From the NCBI GenBank assembly GCA_903860975.1, contig CAIOSI010000040.1, positions 1 through 64,000 of the forward strand: a stretch of 64,000 nucleotides of DNA, written 5' to 3'. Shown here in pieces: positions 43,681 to 53,500 of the stretch; within the stretch, counting starts at the first letter, position 1, and each line of letters starts with the position of its first letter. Source of the DNA: an uncultured Alphaproteobacteria bacterium (GTDB lineage: Bacteria > Pseudomonadota > Alphaproteobacteria > Caulobacterales > Caulobacteraceae). The notes beneath the pieces were generated by a model. It saw only the letters and a list, made by a program, of their open reading frames with translations, was not told the DNA's origin and ran no database searches. The position numbers were made by a program, and so were the translations under genes.

Positions 43681-44714
43681 GTTGCGCCCTTATTCCGCGC
43701 CGGTTCGTTGATCACCGCGTCAGCGAACCGCTCCATCTCCTCGTACTGTGGGCTCATCTGCAGCAGAAGCAGGTCGAGACCTGCGGTCTCGTAGGCTGCG
43801 ATCCTTTCGCGGATTTGCACGGCTGTGCCGACCAGATTGGGTCGCAGTCCACGGTTGGAGACGGAGTATTCCTGCCGTTTCATATCGCGCTCGAGCTGGG
43901 TGCCCGAAAGCCATTGGTCGTAGTTGTCGAACCCGGGGGCTTTGGGGTCGAGCGTCGTGATCCGAGCAACTTCAGCTTGGGCGTCTTCCTCGGTGTCGCG
44001 AACGATTGCGTAGGCCGCCATGCCGAAGGTCATCGGCGGCTTGCCGGCCTTTTCGCGCCGAGCTTTCATGTCGATGATTTTCTCGGCGACGACCTGAACG
44101 GTGTCGCCATGCATGACATAGGCGTCACACTGATTGGCGATCAGGGTCTTGGCCGCTTCGGACTCGCCGCCGGCATAGACGACGGGCTTGCGCACGGGCT
44201 TTGGCTCGCAGATGGCGTCCTTCAGCTGATAGCGCTGACCTTGGTGGGTAAACTTCGGCTCTCGCCAGAGGCCATCGACCACGTCTAACCATTCCGATGT
44301 TCGACCATAGCGGTCGTCGTGCTGGTCGAACGGAAGGCCGTAGCTGGTGGCTTCTTCCTGCCACCAGGAAGAGACGACGTTCAGAGCCAGTCGTCCGCCT
44401 GAGATGTTGTCGATGTTTGCAGCCTGTTTGGCGAGCAGCGCAGGGTGATGGAAATTCGGTCGCACGGCCACCATGAGCTCAAGCTTTTCGGTGACGGCGG
44501 CGAGCGCTGCAGCCGTCGACCAGGCGTCCAGCGCTGGCTGGTCGGTGCCCTTGATGTCGTTGAGGTTGAGTTCAGCGACCAAGGTCAGGTCGTAGCCGAT
44601 CTGTTCGGCGCGTTGGCAGAGCTTCTTGGTGTAGTCCCACGTGGCCGCCATATGCTCGTCTGGAATGTTACGCAGCCAGCCGCCAAACACCGGTGTCCAG
44701 AACCCGTACCTCAA
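43677..44714 (-). CDS. LLM-class flavin-dependent monooxygenase (SsuD/SfnG-like)
   Basis: 345-residue bacterial-luciferase-like barrel protein that would use reduced FMN and oxygen. The typical signatures are present: the N-terminal GFWTPVFGG, AELNLND on the second strand, VAVRPNFHHPALLAKQAANID with NISGGRLALNVVSSWW (the family's GR..LN.V.G hallmark with Ser-Ser-Trp-Trp), and PVVYAGGESEAA near the flavin-phosphate site. The closest well-known relatives are alkanesulfonate and dimethylsulfone monooxygenases, but no sulfonate transporter or flavin reductase is adjacent. It overlaps the upstream ATP-grasp gene by 4 bp (ATGA), so the two act in one pathway. Confidence 0.92.
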   Translation of the reverse strand: MRYGFWTPVFGGWLRNIPDEHMAATWDYTKKLCQRAEQIGYDLTLVAELNLNDIKGTDQPALDAWSTAAALAAVTEKLELMVAVRPNFHHPALLAKQAANIDNISGGRLALNVVSSWWQEEATSYGLPFDQHDDRYGRTSEWLDVVDGLWREPKFTHQGQRYQLKDAICEPKPVRKPVVYAGGESEAAKTLIANQCDAYVMHGDTVQVVAEKIIDMKARREKAGKPPMTFGMAAYAIVRDTEEDAQAEVARITTLDPKAPGFDNYDQWLSGTQLERDMKRQEYSVSNRGLRPNLVGTAVQIRERIAAYETAGLDLLLLQMSPQYEEMERFADAVINEPARNKGAT

Positions 44715-45634
44715 GCGGCTATCTTCTGTTGTGTGGCGATCAATCCAAGAAGGTAGTCGACCAGGTTTTCGTGTGGATCAAAGCCCAGCACCTCCGACGG
44801 CTTGGCGACGAAATTCGACATGGCGTTAAGGTCGTAGAACTTTGGCCGGCCGTCCCGGTCGTCAATCATATATTCGATGCCGCCCACGTCGAGACCGCTC
44901 ATTGACGCCACGCGCTCTACGGCCTTTGCGACCTCGGCCGGCGGGTTGAATTGGCTGACCGTGATCGTGGGCTTGTCCACCATGCAGACGTCGGCCGGGC
45001 AAAGGTCGAACGTCGAGCCTGCGCCGTCCAACGCCAGCGCATAGAGCAGCTTGCCGTCCAGAACCTCGCAACGGATCACGCGAGCATCGCGGGCCGGGAC
45101 GTACTCCTGGATGAGAGCCACACCATCGACTCCGACCGGTGTCAGCTTGTCAGCGACAGCGGCTTCCAGTTCCTGGGCGCTGTCATACCGGATCATGCCC
45201 GTGCCGGAGCCGCCCACATTCACCTTCACCATCAAAGGATAGCCGACCTCGGCGGCGAGCCTCGGCACGTCAGCGCGGCGGTGGGCGATGCGTGTCTTGG
45301 GAATATCGAGCCCGGCTTTGCGAAAGAGGCTGAGCTGGCGAGCCTTGTTCGTGTCATAGGCGAGCACGCCTGGCCCGTTGATCACGCGTGCGCCAAGGGT
45401 CTGCCAGTGATCCAGCGCTGCCATCGAATAAAACAGAGCATGCTCTTCCTGCCGCAGGAATGACGACATCGCGAGCCGGTTCAGAATGACCGGGGCGGGC
45501 GTTGTCGTGTCGGCCGGGTCAAAGGTGTGATCTTGAATTTCAATCGGGATCCAGCTGAGGCCGCGCCGGTCGAGCGTGCGGAACAGCGATTCAAACCACT
45601 GTGGGTGTTCATAGAACACAGCAAGGTCGGCCAA
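44711..45634 (-). CDS. RimK-like ATP-grasp ligase
   Basis: 307-residue ATP-grasp protein, the fold that joins a carboxylate to an amine or thiol through an acyl-phosphate. Visible elements: an N-terminal pre-ATP-grasp domain (LAVFYEHPQWFESL, VILNRLAMSSFLR), the ATP-binding lysine in PLMVKVNVGGSGTGM, the hinge IQEYVPARDARVIRC, and the metal-binding end GGIEYMIDDRDGRPKFYDLNAMSNF (Glu and Asn ligands). This resembles RimK/LysX-type ligases that add amino acids. Its stop overlaps the start of the flavin monooxygenase. I infer a small two-enzyme pathway making or modifying an amide; the substrate is unknown. It is divergent from the GntR/ABC operon. Confidence 0.88.
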   Translation of the reverse strand: MADLAVFYEHPQWFESLFRTLDRRGLSWIPIEIQDHTFDPADTTTPAPVILNRLAMSSFLRQEEHALFYSMAALDHWQTLGARVINGPGVLAYDTNKARQLSLFRKAGLDIPKTRIAHRRADVPRLAAEVGYPLMVKVNVGGSGTGMIRYDSAQELEAAVADKLTPVGVDGVALIQEYVPARDARVIRCEVLDGKLLYALALDGAGSTFDLCPADVCMVDKPTITVSQFNPPAEVAKAVERVASMSGLDVGGIEYMIDDRDGRPKFYDLNAMSNFVAKPSEVLGFDPHENLVDYLLGLIATQQKIAA

Positions 45635-45863
45635 GGCGCTACTCCGGACGCAAACGGGGCGTGGCTGGCACCACGTCAGCGATCAGATAGATGAACCTTG
45701 CGACTTTGACATCCCCAATGGCTCCGGCTGTCGGCCACGAATGAAAGGGATTGCCATTGCGTCAGTGATATAGTTAAGTAAATCACCGTATCGGTGTTTC
45801 ACCTCGCACGATGCGTCTTTGGGCGTGAAGCATTCTCATGGGGCAGGGCCCCTGGAACAAACG

Positions 45864-46253
45864 ATGGATCATGAGTGGAATGACAATCAGCCGATCTACC
45901 GCCAGCTTCGGGACCGGGTCGTCGCGATGATCCTTGATGGCGTGCTGGGTGAGGGCGATCCGTTGCCATCGGTGCGCAACGTTGCCGCAGAAAGCCGGAT
46001 CAATCCGCTGACGGTCTTAAAGGCCTACGAGCACCTCGTGGACGAGGGCCTGGTCGAAAAGCGGCGAGGGCTGGGATTATTCATCAACAGCGGCGCGCCG
46101 GATCAACTGCGGCAGACCGAGCGGCAGCGCTTCCTCAACGAACAGTGGCCCGCGATCTATGCAACCATCCAGCGTCTTGGGCTCACGCCACAGGATCTGG
46201 TGATTGCGACTGCCAAATCCGGCGGCGCTTCGAAGTCCGGCAAGGAGGGCTGA
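45864..46253 (+). CDS. GntR-family regulator, YtrA subfamily
   Basis: 129-residue repressor-type protein. The winged-helix DNA-binding domain lies at about 8-75 (PIYRQLRDRVVAMILDGVLG, LPSVRNVAAESRINPLTVLK, YEHLVDEGLVEKRRGLGLF). The short C-terminal tail of about 50 residues lacks an effector-binding FadR or HutC domain, which defines the YtrA group. YtrA regulators control the ABC transporter encoded next to them, often in response to cell-envelope stress. The ABC ATPase starts 4 bp downstream. The start at ATG 45864 removes a non-protein-like leader; the GGGCCCCTGG just upstream is a weak ribosome site. Confidence 0.9.
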   Translation: MDHEWNDNQPIYRQLRDRVVAMILDGVLGEGDPLPSVRNVAAESRINPLTVLKAYEHLVDEGLVEKRRGLGLFINSGAPDQLRQTERQRFLNEQWPAIYATIQRLGLTPQDLVIATAKSGGASKSGKEG

Positions 46254-46257
46254 CCCG

Positions 46258-47133
46258 ATGGCCTGCATCGACGCGCGACGCCTGCGCAAAGTCTACGGAT
46301 CGACGGTCGCCCTCGACGGCGTGAACCTGAGGGTCGAAGAGGGTCGCATCCTGGGTCTTATCGGGCCGAACGGCGCCGGCAAGAGCACGGCGCTCGGCGC
46401 AATCCTTGGGCTCCTGCCCTACGAAGGCGACCTCAAGGTCTTGGGGCGCGATCCCTGGACCGAGCGCGACAAGCTGATGACCGACGTCTGCTTCATTGCC
46501 GACGTTGCCGTGCTACCGCGCTGGATGCGAGTCGCTCAGGCGCTTGACTATGTCGGTGGCGTCCATCCGCGGTTCGACCGCGCGAAGGCCGAAGCCTTCT
46601 TGGCCAAGACTGACATCAAGCGCAGCAGCCGAGTTCGCGAACTGTCAAAGGGTATGGTGACCCAGTTGCACCTGGCGCTGGTGATGGCGATCGACGCAAA
46701 GCTCCTGGTTCTCGACGAGCCGACGCTCGGCCTCGACATCCTCTTTCGCAAGGCCTTCTACGATACCCTGCTGAACGACTACTTCGACAAGAGCCGCACC
46801 ATTGTAGTGACCACCCACCAGGTCGAAGAGATCCAACACATCCTAACCGACGTGATGTTCATCGATCACGGCAAGATCGTGCTCGAGTCGAGCATGGAGG
46901 ATTTCGAAAACCGCTACGTCGAGGTGATGGTGAACCCGGAACACTTGGCTGAGGCGCGAACGTTTCAGCCCATCCATGAGCGGCAGGTCTTCGGACGCAG
47001 TATCCTGCTCTTTGATGGCGTCGATCGAGGCCGCCTCGCGCCGCTTGGAGAGGTGCGCACGCCCAGCATCGCCGACCTGTTCGTCGCTGTGATCGGCGGC
47101 CAGTCTGCCGAAACCCAAGGGGTCGCCGCATGA
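46258..47133 (+). CDS. ABC transporter ATP-binding protein
   Basis: 291-residue ABC ATPase. Walker A is GPNGAGKST (36-44), signature LSKGM (129-133), Walker B LLVLDEP with Glu154, and switch His187 (TTHQ). The C-terminal 80 residues form an accessory domain as in export-type ABC-2 systems. The insert between Walker A and the signature (ADVAVLPRWMRVAQALDYVG) is typical of YtrB-like ATPases linked to YtrA regulators. The first codon lies 4 bp after the regulator's stop and the stop overlaps the permease start (ATGA), so the three genes form one operon. The ligand is not known. Confidence 0.94.
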   Translation: MACIDARRLRKVYGSTVALDGVNLRVEEGRILGLIGPNGAGKSTALGAILGLLPYEGDLKVLGRDPWTERDKLMTDVCFIADVAVLPRWMRVAQALDYVGGVHPRFDRAKAEAFLAKTDIKRSSRVRELSKGMVTQLHLALVMAIDAKLLVLDEPTLGLDILFRKAFYDTLLNDYFDKSRTIVVTTHQVEEIQHILTDVMFIDHGKIVLESSMEDFENRYVEVMVNPEHLAEARTFQPIHERQVFGRSILLFDGVDRGRLAPLGEVRTPSIADLFVAVIGGQSAETQGVAA

Positions 47134-48239
47134 GCGCTTGGACTGACGTCACGTCAGAAACCCCTAATCAAACCGTCCCTGCGACCCGGACGCGCCCGTT
47201 TTTCTGGTCTGTGCGCCGGGAACTTTGGGAAAACCACGCCATCTGGGTCGCGCCTTTGGTTGTTGCGGCAATCGTCATCTTCGGTTTCTCGGTCGGTTTG
47301 TTCACGCCTCACAGCCTGACCACCGTCGATCGCACCACGGTGGTCAGTCAATCGAAGACCGTAAATGGCGTGGTGGTCAGCAAAACTGTCAGGCGAGGGG
47401 GTGGCGAATTCGTGATTTCCGCGGGGCCAGATGCGGACACCATGACGCAAGCCGACCCTGCTCCGGGAGCGAATGAAGCCGTCGCAAGGGTCGCAAAGCC
47501 CGCCGTGATGACCCAGGCGCAACGGCTCCAGATGGCCGTCCTGCCCTATGACTTCGTCGCTTTGGCGATGATCGTGACAATGTTCCTGGTCGCGGTTTTC
47601 TATTGCCTGGGCGCGATGCACAATGAACGACGCGATCGCAGCATCCTGTTCTGGAAATCGCTGCCGGTGCCGGACCTGATCACAGTGCTCGCCAAGGCGA
47701 GCATCCCGATGGCCGTACTCCCCGCGGTTACCATTGGGGTCACATTGGCGACCCAGCTGGTCATGCTGATGCTCAACGCCGCCGAATGGATGGGCCACGG
47801 TCGAGAGCTTACCGCTCTATGGCCACGCATTCCGCTAGGCGAAATGTCTGTGGTGCTGGTCTACGGCATGGTCACGCTGACGCTGTGGTGGGCCCCGGTC
47901 TATGCGTGGCTTCTGCTGGTCTCGGTGTGGGCGCGGCGCGCGCCGTTCCTCTGGGCCCTTCTGCCGCCCCTCGGCTTGGCGCTGGCGGAAAAGCTCGCCT
48001 TCAATACGACCAATGTCATCAGCGCGCTGTCGTCGCGGATCATGGGCTCCTACGAGGACGCCTTTGTCGTGCCCGCAAAGAGCGCTGTGCGAACGCCCGA
48101 TACGATCGCGACCATCACGATCTCGCAGATCGATGCCGGCAAGTTCCTCACCACGCCTGGGCTATGGACGGGATTGATTGTCGCTGCTGGGTTGGGGGCC
48201 GCAATAATCTGGCTTCGGCGAAACCGCGAGCCGCTCTGA
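47130..48239 (+). CDS. ABC-2-type transporter permease
   Basis: 369-residue membrane protein. One hydrophobic segment near the N-terminus (APLVVAAIVIFGFSVGLF) is followed by an extracytoplasmic loop of about 100 residues, then about five more segments. A cytoplasmic coupling region (HNERRDRSILFWKSLPVPD) is typical of ABC-2 export permeases; that ERRDRSILFWKSLPVSD-like motif pairs with YtrB-type ATPases. It overlaps its ATPase gene by 4 bp. The operon probably exports or detoxifies an envelope-active compound, an inference from the YtrA-type regulator. Confidence 0.9.
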   Translation: MSAWTDVTSETPNQTVPATRTRPFFWSVRRELWENHAIWVAPLVVAAIVIFGFSVGLFTPHSLTTVDRTTVVSQSKTVNGVVVSKTVRRGGGEFVISAGPDADTMTQADPAPGANEAVARVAKPAVMTQAQRLQMAVLPYDFVALAMIVTMFLVAVFYCLGAMHNERRDRSILFWKSLPVPDLITVLAKASIPMAVLPAVTIGVTLATQLVMLMLNAAEWMGHGRELTALWPRIPLGEMSVVLVYGMVTLTLWWAPVYAWLLLVSVWARRAPFLWALLPPLGLALAEKLAFNTTNVISALSSRIMGSYEDAFVVPAKSAVRTPDTIATITISQIDAGKFLTTPGLWTGLIVAAGLGAAIIWLRRNREPL

Positions 48240-48557
48240 GGCCATAGGGTCGGGTTGGCGCAATCGAGCAGGCTGTTGCCGACAGGCCAGGACGTACGCG
48301 CGCCGACTATCGCCGCAGCCGCTGCAGGCCAGGTTTGCCACATGAGCGCGGGGCTCGCCTTGGCGTCCGGCGGTGCGGCCTTGGCTCTATGCAGGGTGCG
48401 ACGGTGCCGGCTGGTCATCTGATCCTTCCACGGGCACGCGCCGGCAAGCCTGAATGCCGCAAGGCGCCGATATCGCTTGAGGGGCGGCTGAACGCGGAGG
48501 ATACCGGGTGAGCCTCGCGTGTTTGCTCGAGGCCGTCGGAATGGGGAGCCAAGCCTG
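48240..48557. other. 318-bp gap upstream of the antiporter gene
   Basis: No recognisable gene. Open frames on the minus strand across this interval are Arg/Pro-rich antisense frames. A promoter for the antiporter is expected near the right end; GGGGAG at 48543-48548 serves as its ribosome-binding site. Confidence 0.35.
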
Positions 48558-49793
48558 GTGTCGACCTTCGATATGGCGACCCTGTTTCTATGCGCGGTGT
48601 CGCTTGGAGCCTGGCTGAACGCCCGGACCGCACGTCTGCCGCATGGGGTGGCGATGCTGTTCGTGGGCCTCGCTGGAGCCCTGGTCATTCTGGCGCTGAA
48701 AGCGCTTCGACCAGACCTCGCCTCAGGCGTTATCGCCACCATCGGCCGTATCGATTTTGCTCAGACCGTACTGGGCTACATGCTGGCATTTCTGCTGTTT
48801 GCGGGCGCCATGCAGGTCGATCTGGCGGAACTTCGCCGCCGTCGCTTTTCGGTCTGGACGCTGGCGACCGTCGGCGTCGTCGCCTCGACCGTCATCGTGG
48901 GCGTGGGCCTATGGCTAGCCGCGCGGGGGCTCGGGTTCGACCTGCCGCTTCCCTGGGCGCTGGTTTTTGGCGCACTCGTTAGCCCGACGGATCCGATCGC
49001 TGTCATTGCGACGGTCAGACGTGGACACCTATCGAAGCGCCTGCAGGTGATTTTGCAAGGCGAAGCGCTGTTCAATGACGGTGTCGGCATCGTCGTTTTC
49101 ACAGCGCTTGTGGCCTTCGCCAGTGGTGTCGCGCCCAGTCCATCTGAGGCGTTGTGGCAGGTGTTCGTGCAAGCCGCGGGCGGCCTTGCGCTCGGCACTG
49201 CGGGCGGCTTCATCGTGTTGCGCGCCATGCGCGGGGTCGATGAGTTCGTGGCCGAGGTCAGTCTGACCCTGGTGCTCGCCATGGCGGTTTATGCGGGCGC
49301 CCAGGCTCTGCATTTGAGCGGACCGATCGCTGCGGTGGGAGCGGGTCTGATGATTGGTGACAGACACACCAAGAGGGTGACGAGCGAAGCGACGGAAGCC
49401 TATCTCCGGAGCTTTTGGACCCTGGTCGACGAGATCCTCAACGCCTTGTTGTTCGTGATGCTGGGCTTGCAGCTCGTCGTCGTTCCCGTCGCGATACGCG
49501 AAGCCGGGCTTTGCGCCATTGCAGTCCTCCTGGTGTTGGTCGCACGTTTCCTTGTCGTGCTTCCCTGGGGCGGCTTCCTTCGCCTCCGACACCAGGAAAA
49601 AGGTGCTAGCCTCATCCTGGCCTGGGGCGGGCTACATGGCGCACTGTGCCTAGCCCTTGCCTTAAGTGTTCCGCCTGGACCCCATCGCCCGCTCATCCTG
49701 GCTGCAGCCTATTTTGTGGCGATCTTCTCGGTGGCGGTGCAGGGCCTGACGTTTGGCCCCCTCACAAAGATCCTTCACCGGCGCAACCCTTGA
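48558..49793 (+). CDS. CPA1-family sodium/proton antiporter (NhaP/NHE-like)
   Basis: 411-residue inner-membrane antiporter with about 12 hydrophobic segments. The CPA1 core motifs are present: AFLLFAGAMQVDLAELRRRR, then the unwound-helix motif FGALVSPTDPIAVIATVRR (transport Asp in TDP), and the helix-5 FNDGVG motif (GEALFNDGVGIVVF) with the Asn-Asp pair typical of electroneutral or electrogenic NHE-type exchangers. An Arg in the RSFWTLVDEILNALLFVMLG segment is also conserved. It lacks a long cytoplasmic tail. I chose GTG 48558 because GGGGAG precedes it; a slightly longer form from 48519 is possible. Confidence 0.9.
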   Translation: MSTFDMATLFLCAVSLGAWLNARTARLPHGVAMLFVGLAGALVILALKALRPDLASGVIATIGRIDFAQTVLGYMLAFLLFAGAMQVDLAELRRRRFSVWTLATVGVVASTVIVGVGLWLAARGLGFDLPLPWALVFGALVSPTDPIAVIATVRRGHLSKRLQVILQGEALFNDGVGIVVFTALVAFASGVAPSPSEALWQVFVQAAGGLALGTAGGFIVLRAMRGVDEFVAEVSLTLVLAMAVYAGAQALHLSGPIAAVGAGLMIGDRHTKRVTSEATEAYLRSFWTLVDEILNALLFVMLGLQLVVVPVAIREAGLCAIAVLLVLVARFLVVLPWGGFLRLRHQEKGASLILAWGGLHGALCLALALSVPPGPHRPLILAAAYFVAIFSVAVQGLTFGPLTKILHRRNP

Positions 49794-50007
49794 TGTTCCC
49801 GTCGTGCCGGACGAGCGGGCGGCGACGTCGTTCAAGCCATCACCGGGGCGACGTCCGATCGGGCCTGGCGGGGCGTTTCCACGTTGGCGAGGCCCGCCGT
49901 TCCCGCTTGAACCTATCGCCGTCGCTCCAGGGTCTTCTGATCTGACAGCCGCGTTGGTTTTTGAGCCCATTCAGGATCGATGAGGAATTTGGAGCAAGAA
50001 GGCGGTG

Positions 50008-50484
50008 TTATCGCCCGATGGGCAGCTGGGTCGTGGATTTGACCTCTTCGAGGACGGCATAGGTCCGCGTTTCACGAACACCCGGTATGCGAACCAGGAC
50101 TTCGCCCAGGAATTTTCGATACTCGCCGAAGTCCCGTACGCGCGCCTTGATCAGGTAGTCGAAACCGCCAGCGACCATGTGACATTCTAAGACGTCGGGG
50201 GCGCGTCGTGCGGCGGCGGCGAAGGTTTCGAAAACCTCAGGTGTCGTTCGGTCCAATACGACCTCAACGAAGATCAGTAGGGCGCGGCCCACTTTTTGAG
50301 GATCAAGTATGGCGGCAAAGCCTGTGATGAAGCCATTGTCCTTCAACCTGCGGACACGATCGGAGCAGGCCGACGGCGATAGGCTGCAACGTTCCGCCAG
50401 TTCGCCGTTGCTGATGCGCCCTTCCGACTGCAGCACGTTCAGTAAGCGGCGATCCGTGTCGTCCAGCCGGTTATTATTCGGCAT
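50008..50484 (-). CDS. putR: Lrp/AsnC-family regulator, probable proline-responsive activator
   Basis: 158-residue Lrp-type protein. An N-terminal helix-turn-helix (about 5-65; LDDTDRRLLNVLQSEGRISN, LAERCSLSPSACSDRVRRLK) is followed by the RAM ligand-binding domain (about 75-150; LIFVEVVLDR, VLECHMVAGGFDYLIKARV). It is divergent from putA with 104 bp between them. In alphaproteobacteria such as Agrobacterium and Rhodobacter, an Lrp-type PutR placed this way activates putA when proline is present. The function here is inferred from that arrangement. The protein would probably regulate its own gene as well. Confidence 0.88.
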   Translation of the reverse strand: MPNNNRLDDTDRRLLNVLQSEGRISNGELAERCSLSPSACSDRVRRLKDNGFITGFAAILDPQKVGRALLIFVEVVLDRTTPEVFETFAAAARRAPDVLECHMVAGGFDYLIKARVRDFGEYRKFLGEVLVRIPGVRETRTYAVLEEVKSTTQLPIGR

Positions 50485-50588
50485 ATTTCAAATATTCCAA
50501 CTTTCGACGTTCTTTTGTGGATTTAATCCGTAGCACATTCGGATCTTCTATCTCTACCCCGGATCGTATCTGATAGGGAGTTCGGGCC
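50485..50588. promoter_or_regulatory. putR-putA divergent promoter region
   Basis: 104-bp AT-rich interval (CATATTTCAAATATTCC on the left side, followed by TTCTTTTGTGGATTTAATCC) between the start codons of the Lrp regulator and putA. Lrp-type proteins bind AT-rich, loosely palindromic sites, and TTTCAAATATTCC and GGATTTAATCC fit that character. The GATAGGGAGTT just before putA is its ribosome-binding site. The exact operator cannot be defined by eye. Confidence 0.5.
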
Positions 50589-53500
50589 GTGGCGTTCAAT
50601 CACCTCGATCACGTGAAATTCGTCGACGAACGCGGTGCTGTGGCGACGAACCTTGCGGCAGCGCCGCTGAGTGCAGAGGACCGCGAAGCGGTGAGCCAGG
50701 AAGCGATCGCGCTTGTGCGGGCGGCGCGGCGCGGCGCTCGACGTCAGGGCGTGGTGGAAAGCTTTCTCCAGGAGTTCAGCCTTTCCACCCGCGAAGGCCT
50801 GGCGCTGATGTGCCTGGCGGAGGCTCTGCTGCGGACACCTGACGAAGAAGCCCGCGCCCGGTTGATTGCGGAGAAGATCGCTTCGGCAGATTGGTCACGC
50901 CACGCGGGAGCCTCAGACTCGATCCTGGTCAACGCTTCGACCTGGAGCCTGATGCTCACCGGCAAACTGATCGACCCGGACGCGCAAGCCGGCGCCGATC
51001 TGCCGGGATTTATCCGCCGCCTCGCTGGCCGGCTCGGGGAGCCCGTCATTCGCCGGGCCGTCGGTGCGGCTGTCCGGATCATGGGCGAACAGTTTGTGCT
51101 CGGCGCGACAATTGAAAAAGCCATTCGCCGCGCCGCGCAGGACGGCTTCGTCTGTTCCTTCGATATGCTGGGCGAGGGCGCCCGTACCGAAGCTGACGCT
51201 GACCGCTATGAGGCCGCCTACGCCGACGCCATCACGGTCATCGGCAAACAGGGTGCCAACCATGGCCCTGAAACCGGTCACGGCGTCTCCGTAAAGCTAT
51301 CTGCGCTTTCGCCGCGCTTTGAAGCCCGCGAGCCCGACCGCGTCTGGGGTGAGCTTTATCCGCGCATCAAGCGCCTGGCAGTTCTGGCCGCTGCGGCCGA
51401 CATCAATCTCACCCTAGATGCCGAGGAGGCTGACCGGCTGGTGATCTCTTTAGACCTCCTCGAAAAGCTCGCGGGGGAGGTCGATCTGGGGGACTGGGCG
51501 GGTCTTGGCCTTGCCGTCCAGGCCTACCAGAAGCGCGCGCCGCAGGTGATCGAGGCCGTGGCCGGGATCGCGAGAGCGAGCGGACGGCGGCTCATGGTCC
51601 GTCTGGTGAAAGGCGCCTATTGGGATTCAGAGGTGAAGCGCGCCCAAGTGGCTGGGTTATCTGGCTATCCGGTCTATACGACCAAGGCGGCGACGGATCT
51701 TTCCTACCTGGTCTGCGCGCGCAGGCTCTTGGGCGCTGCGCCTGCGCTTTACGGTCAGTTCGCAACCCACAACGCTCATACGTTTGCCGCTATCCGTCAG
51801 ATGGCGACGCAGGCTGGCCTATCGCCAGAATTTCAACGCCTGCATGGCATGGGCGAGGCGCTCTATGCCGGCGCCGGCGAGCGCTATGGCGCCTTTCCTC
51901 TTCGGGTCTATGCGCCTGTGGGAAGTCATGAAGACCTCCTGCCTTATCTGGTTCGTCGGCTGCTGGAGAACGGGGCCAACACCTCCTTCGTCCATGCGCT
52001 GCTCGATGAGCGCACCCCCGTGGAGAAGGTGGTCACCGACCCGATCTCTGCGGTTGAGGCGACAGGGGGGGCACCACACCCTCGCATTCCATTGCCTGTG
52101 GACCTTTACGGCCCGAGCCGCCGAAACTCGCAGGGTCTGGATCTCTCCATCGCCGCGACGCGCGAGGGCATCGCCGACACCATCGCTGCGCTGCCTGTGC
52201 TTGAGGCCGGTCCAATCGTCAGCGGCAGGGCCGGAACCGGCGCGGCGAGCCCGAGGTTCTCGCCCTCAGACCTTTCCAAGATCATCGGCCGAGCTTGCGA
52301 CTCGACGACGGGCGAAATCGATTTGGCCTATGCCGCGGCCCGTACTGCGCAGCCTGCATGGAACGCGCTTGGCGGAGAAGGCCGCGCGCCTGTGCTCAGA
52401 GCGATGGCCGAGACGCTCGAAGCCAACCGCGAACGACTGATCGCCATCTGCGCAGCCGAGGCGGGAAAGACCCTTTCGGATGGCCTCGCCGAGGTCCGTG
52501 AAGCCGCCGACTTCTGTCGCTACTATGCAAGTCTTGCCGAACGCCAGTTCGGCGCGCCGGAGATCCTGCATGGACCGGTTGGCGAGACCAACCAACTCTC
52601 TTTGCACGGACGCGGCGTCTTCGCCTGCATTAGCCCTTGGAACTTCCCGCTGGCCATATTTACAGGCCAGATCGCCGCGGCTCTGGCCGCGGGCAACGCC
52701 GTGCTCGCAAAACCCGCGGAGCAGACGCCTCTGATCGCAGCCGAGGCCGTGCGACTGTTCCACGACGCGGGGCTTGATCCGAACCTGCTGCATCTGCTGC
52801 CGGGAGGTGGCGAAACGATCGGTCAGGCCTTGGTTTTACACTCTGCCTGCTCCGGAGTCGCCTTTACGGGCGCCGCCGAGACGGCCTGGGCGATCAATCG
52901 GACGCTCGCCGCGCGAAGCGGCCCGATCCTGCCGCTTATCGCCGAGACCGGCGGCCTCAACGCGATGTTCGTCGACACCACAGCCTTGCGTGAACAGGTG
53001 ATCGACGACGTGATCGCCTCGGCTTTTGGGTCCGCTGGCCAGCGGTGTTCGGCCTTGCGCGTATTGTTCTTGCCGCATGAGACCGCCGAGGCCCTGATTG
53101 AAGGGTTGGCGGGCGCGATGGAAGCATTGGTTTTCGGTGATCCGGCCGATCCGCGAACCGACATTGGTCCCGTCATTGATGAAGAGGCTCGCGCCGCGCT
53201 GATCGCCCACCGCACGCGCCTCGTCCAAGAGGCCAAGATCGTGCATGAGCTGGCCTCTTTGGACGAAGGGTATTTTTTCGGGCCGATCTTGGCCGAGATT
53301 GCCTCCGCAGCCTTTCTAAGGAAGGAGGTGTTCGGACCCATCCTGCATGTGGTCCGTTACGATCCTTCCGATCTGGAGGCTGCAGCCGCTCCACTGGCCG
53401 CCACGGGCTATGGTCTGACGCTTGGCGTGCACAGTCGCATTGAGGCTTTCGCCGCTCAGGTCCTGGCCGCCGTCCCAGCGGGTAATGCCTATGTGAACCG

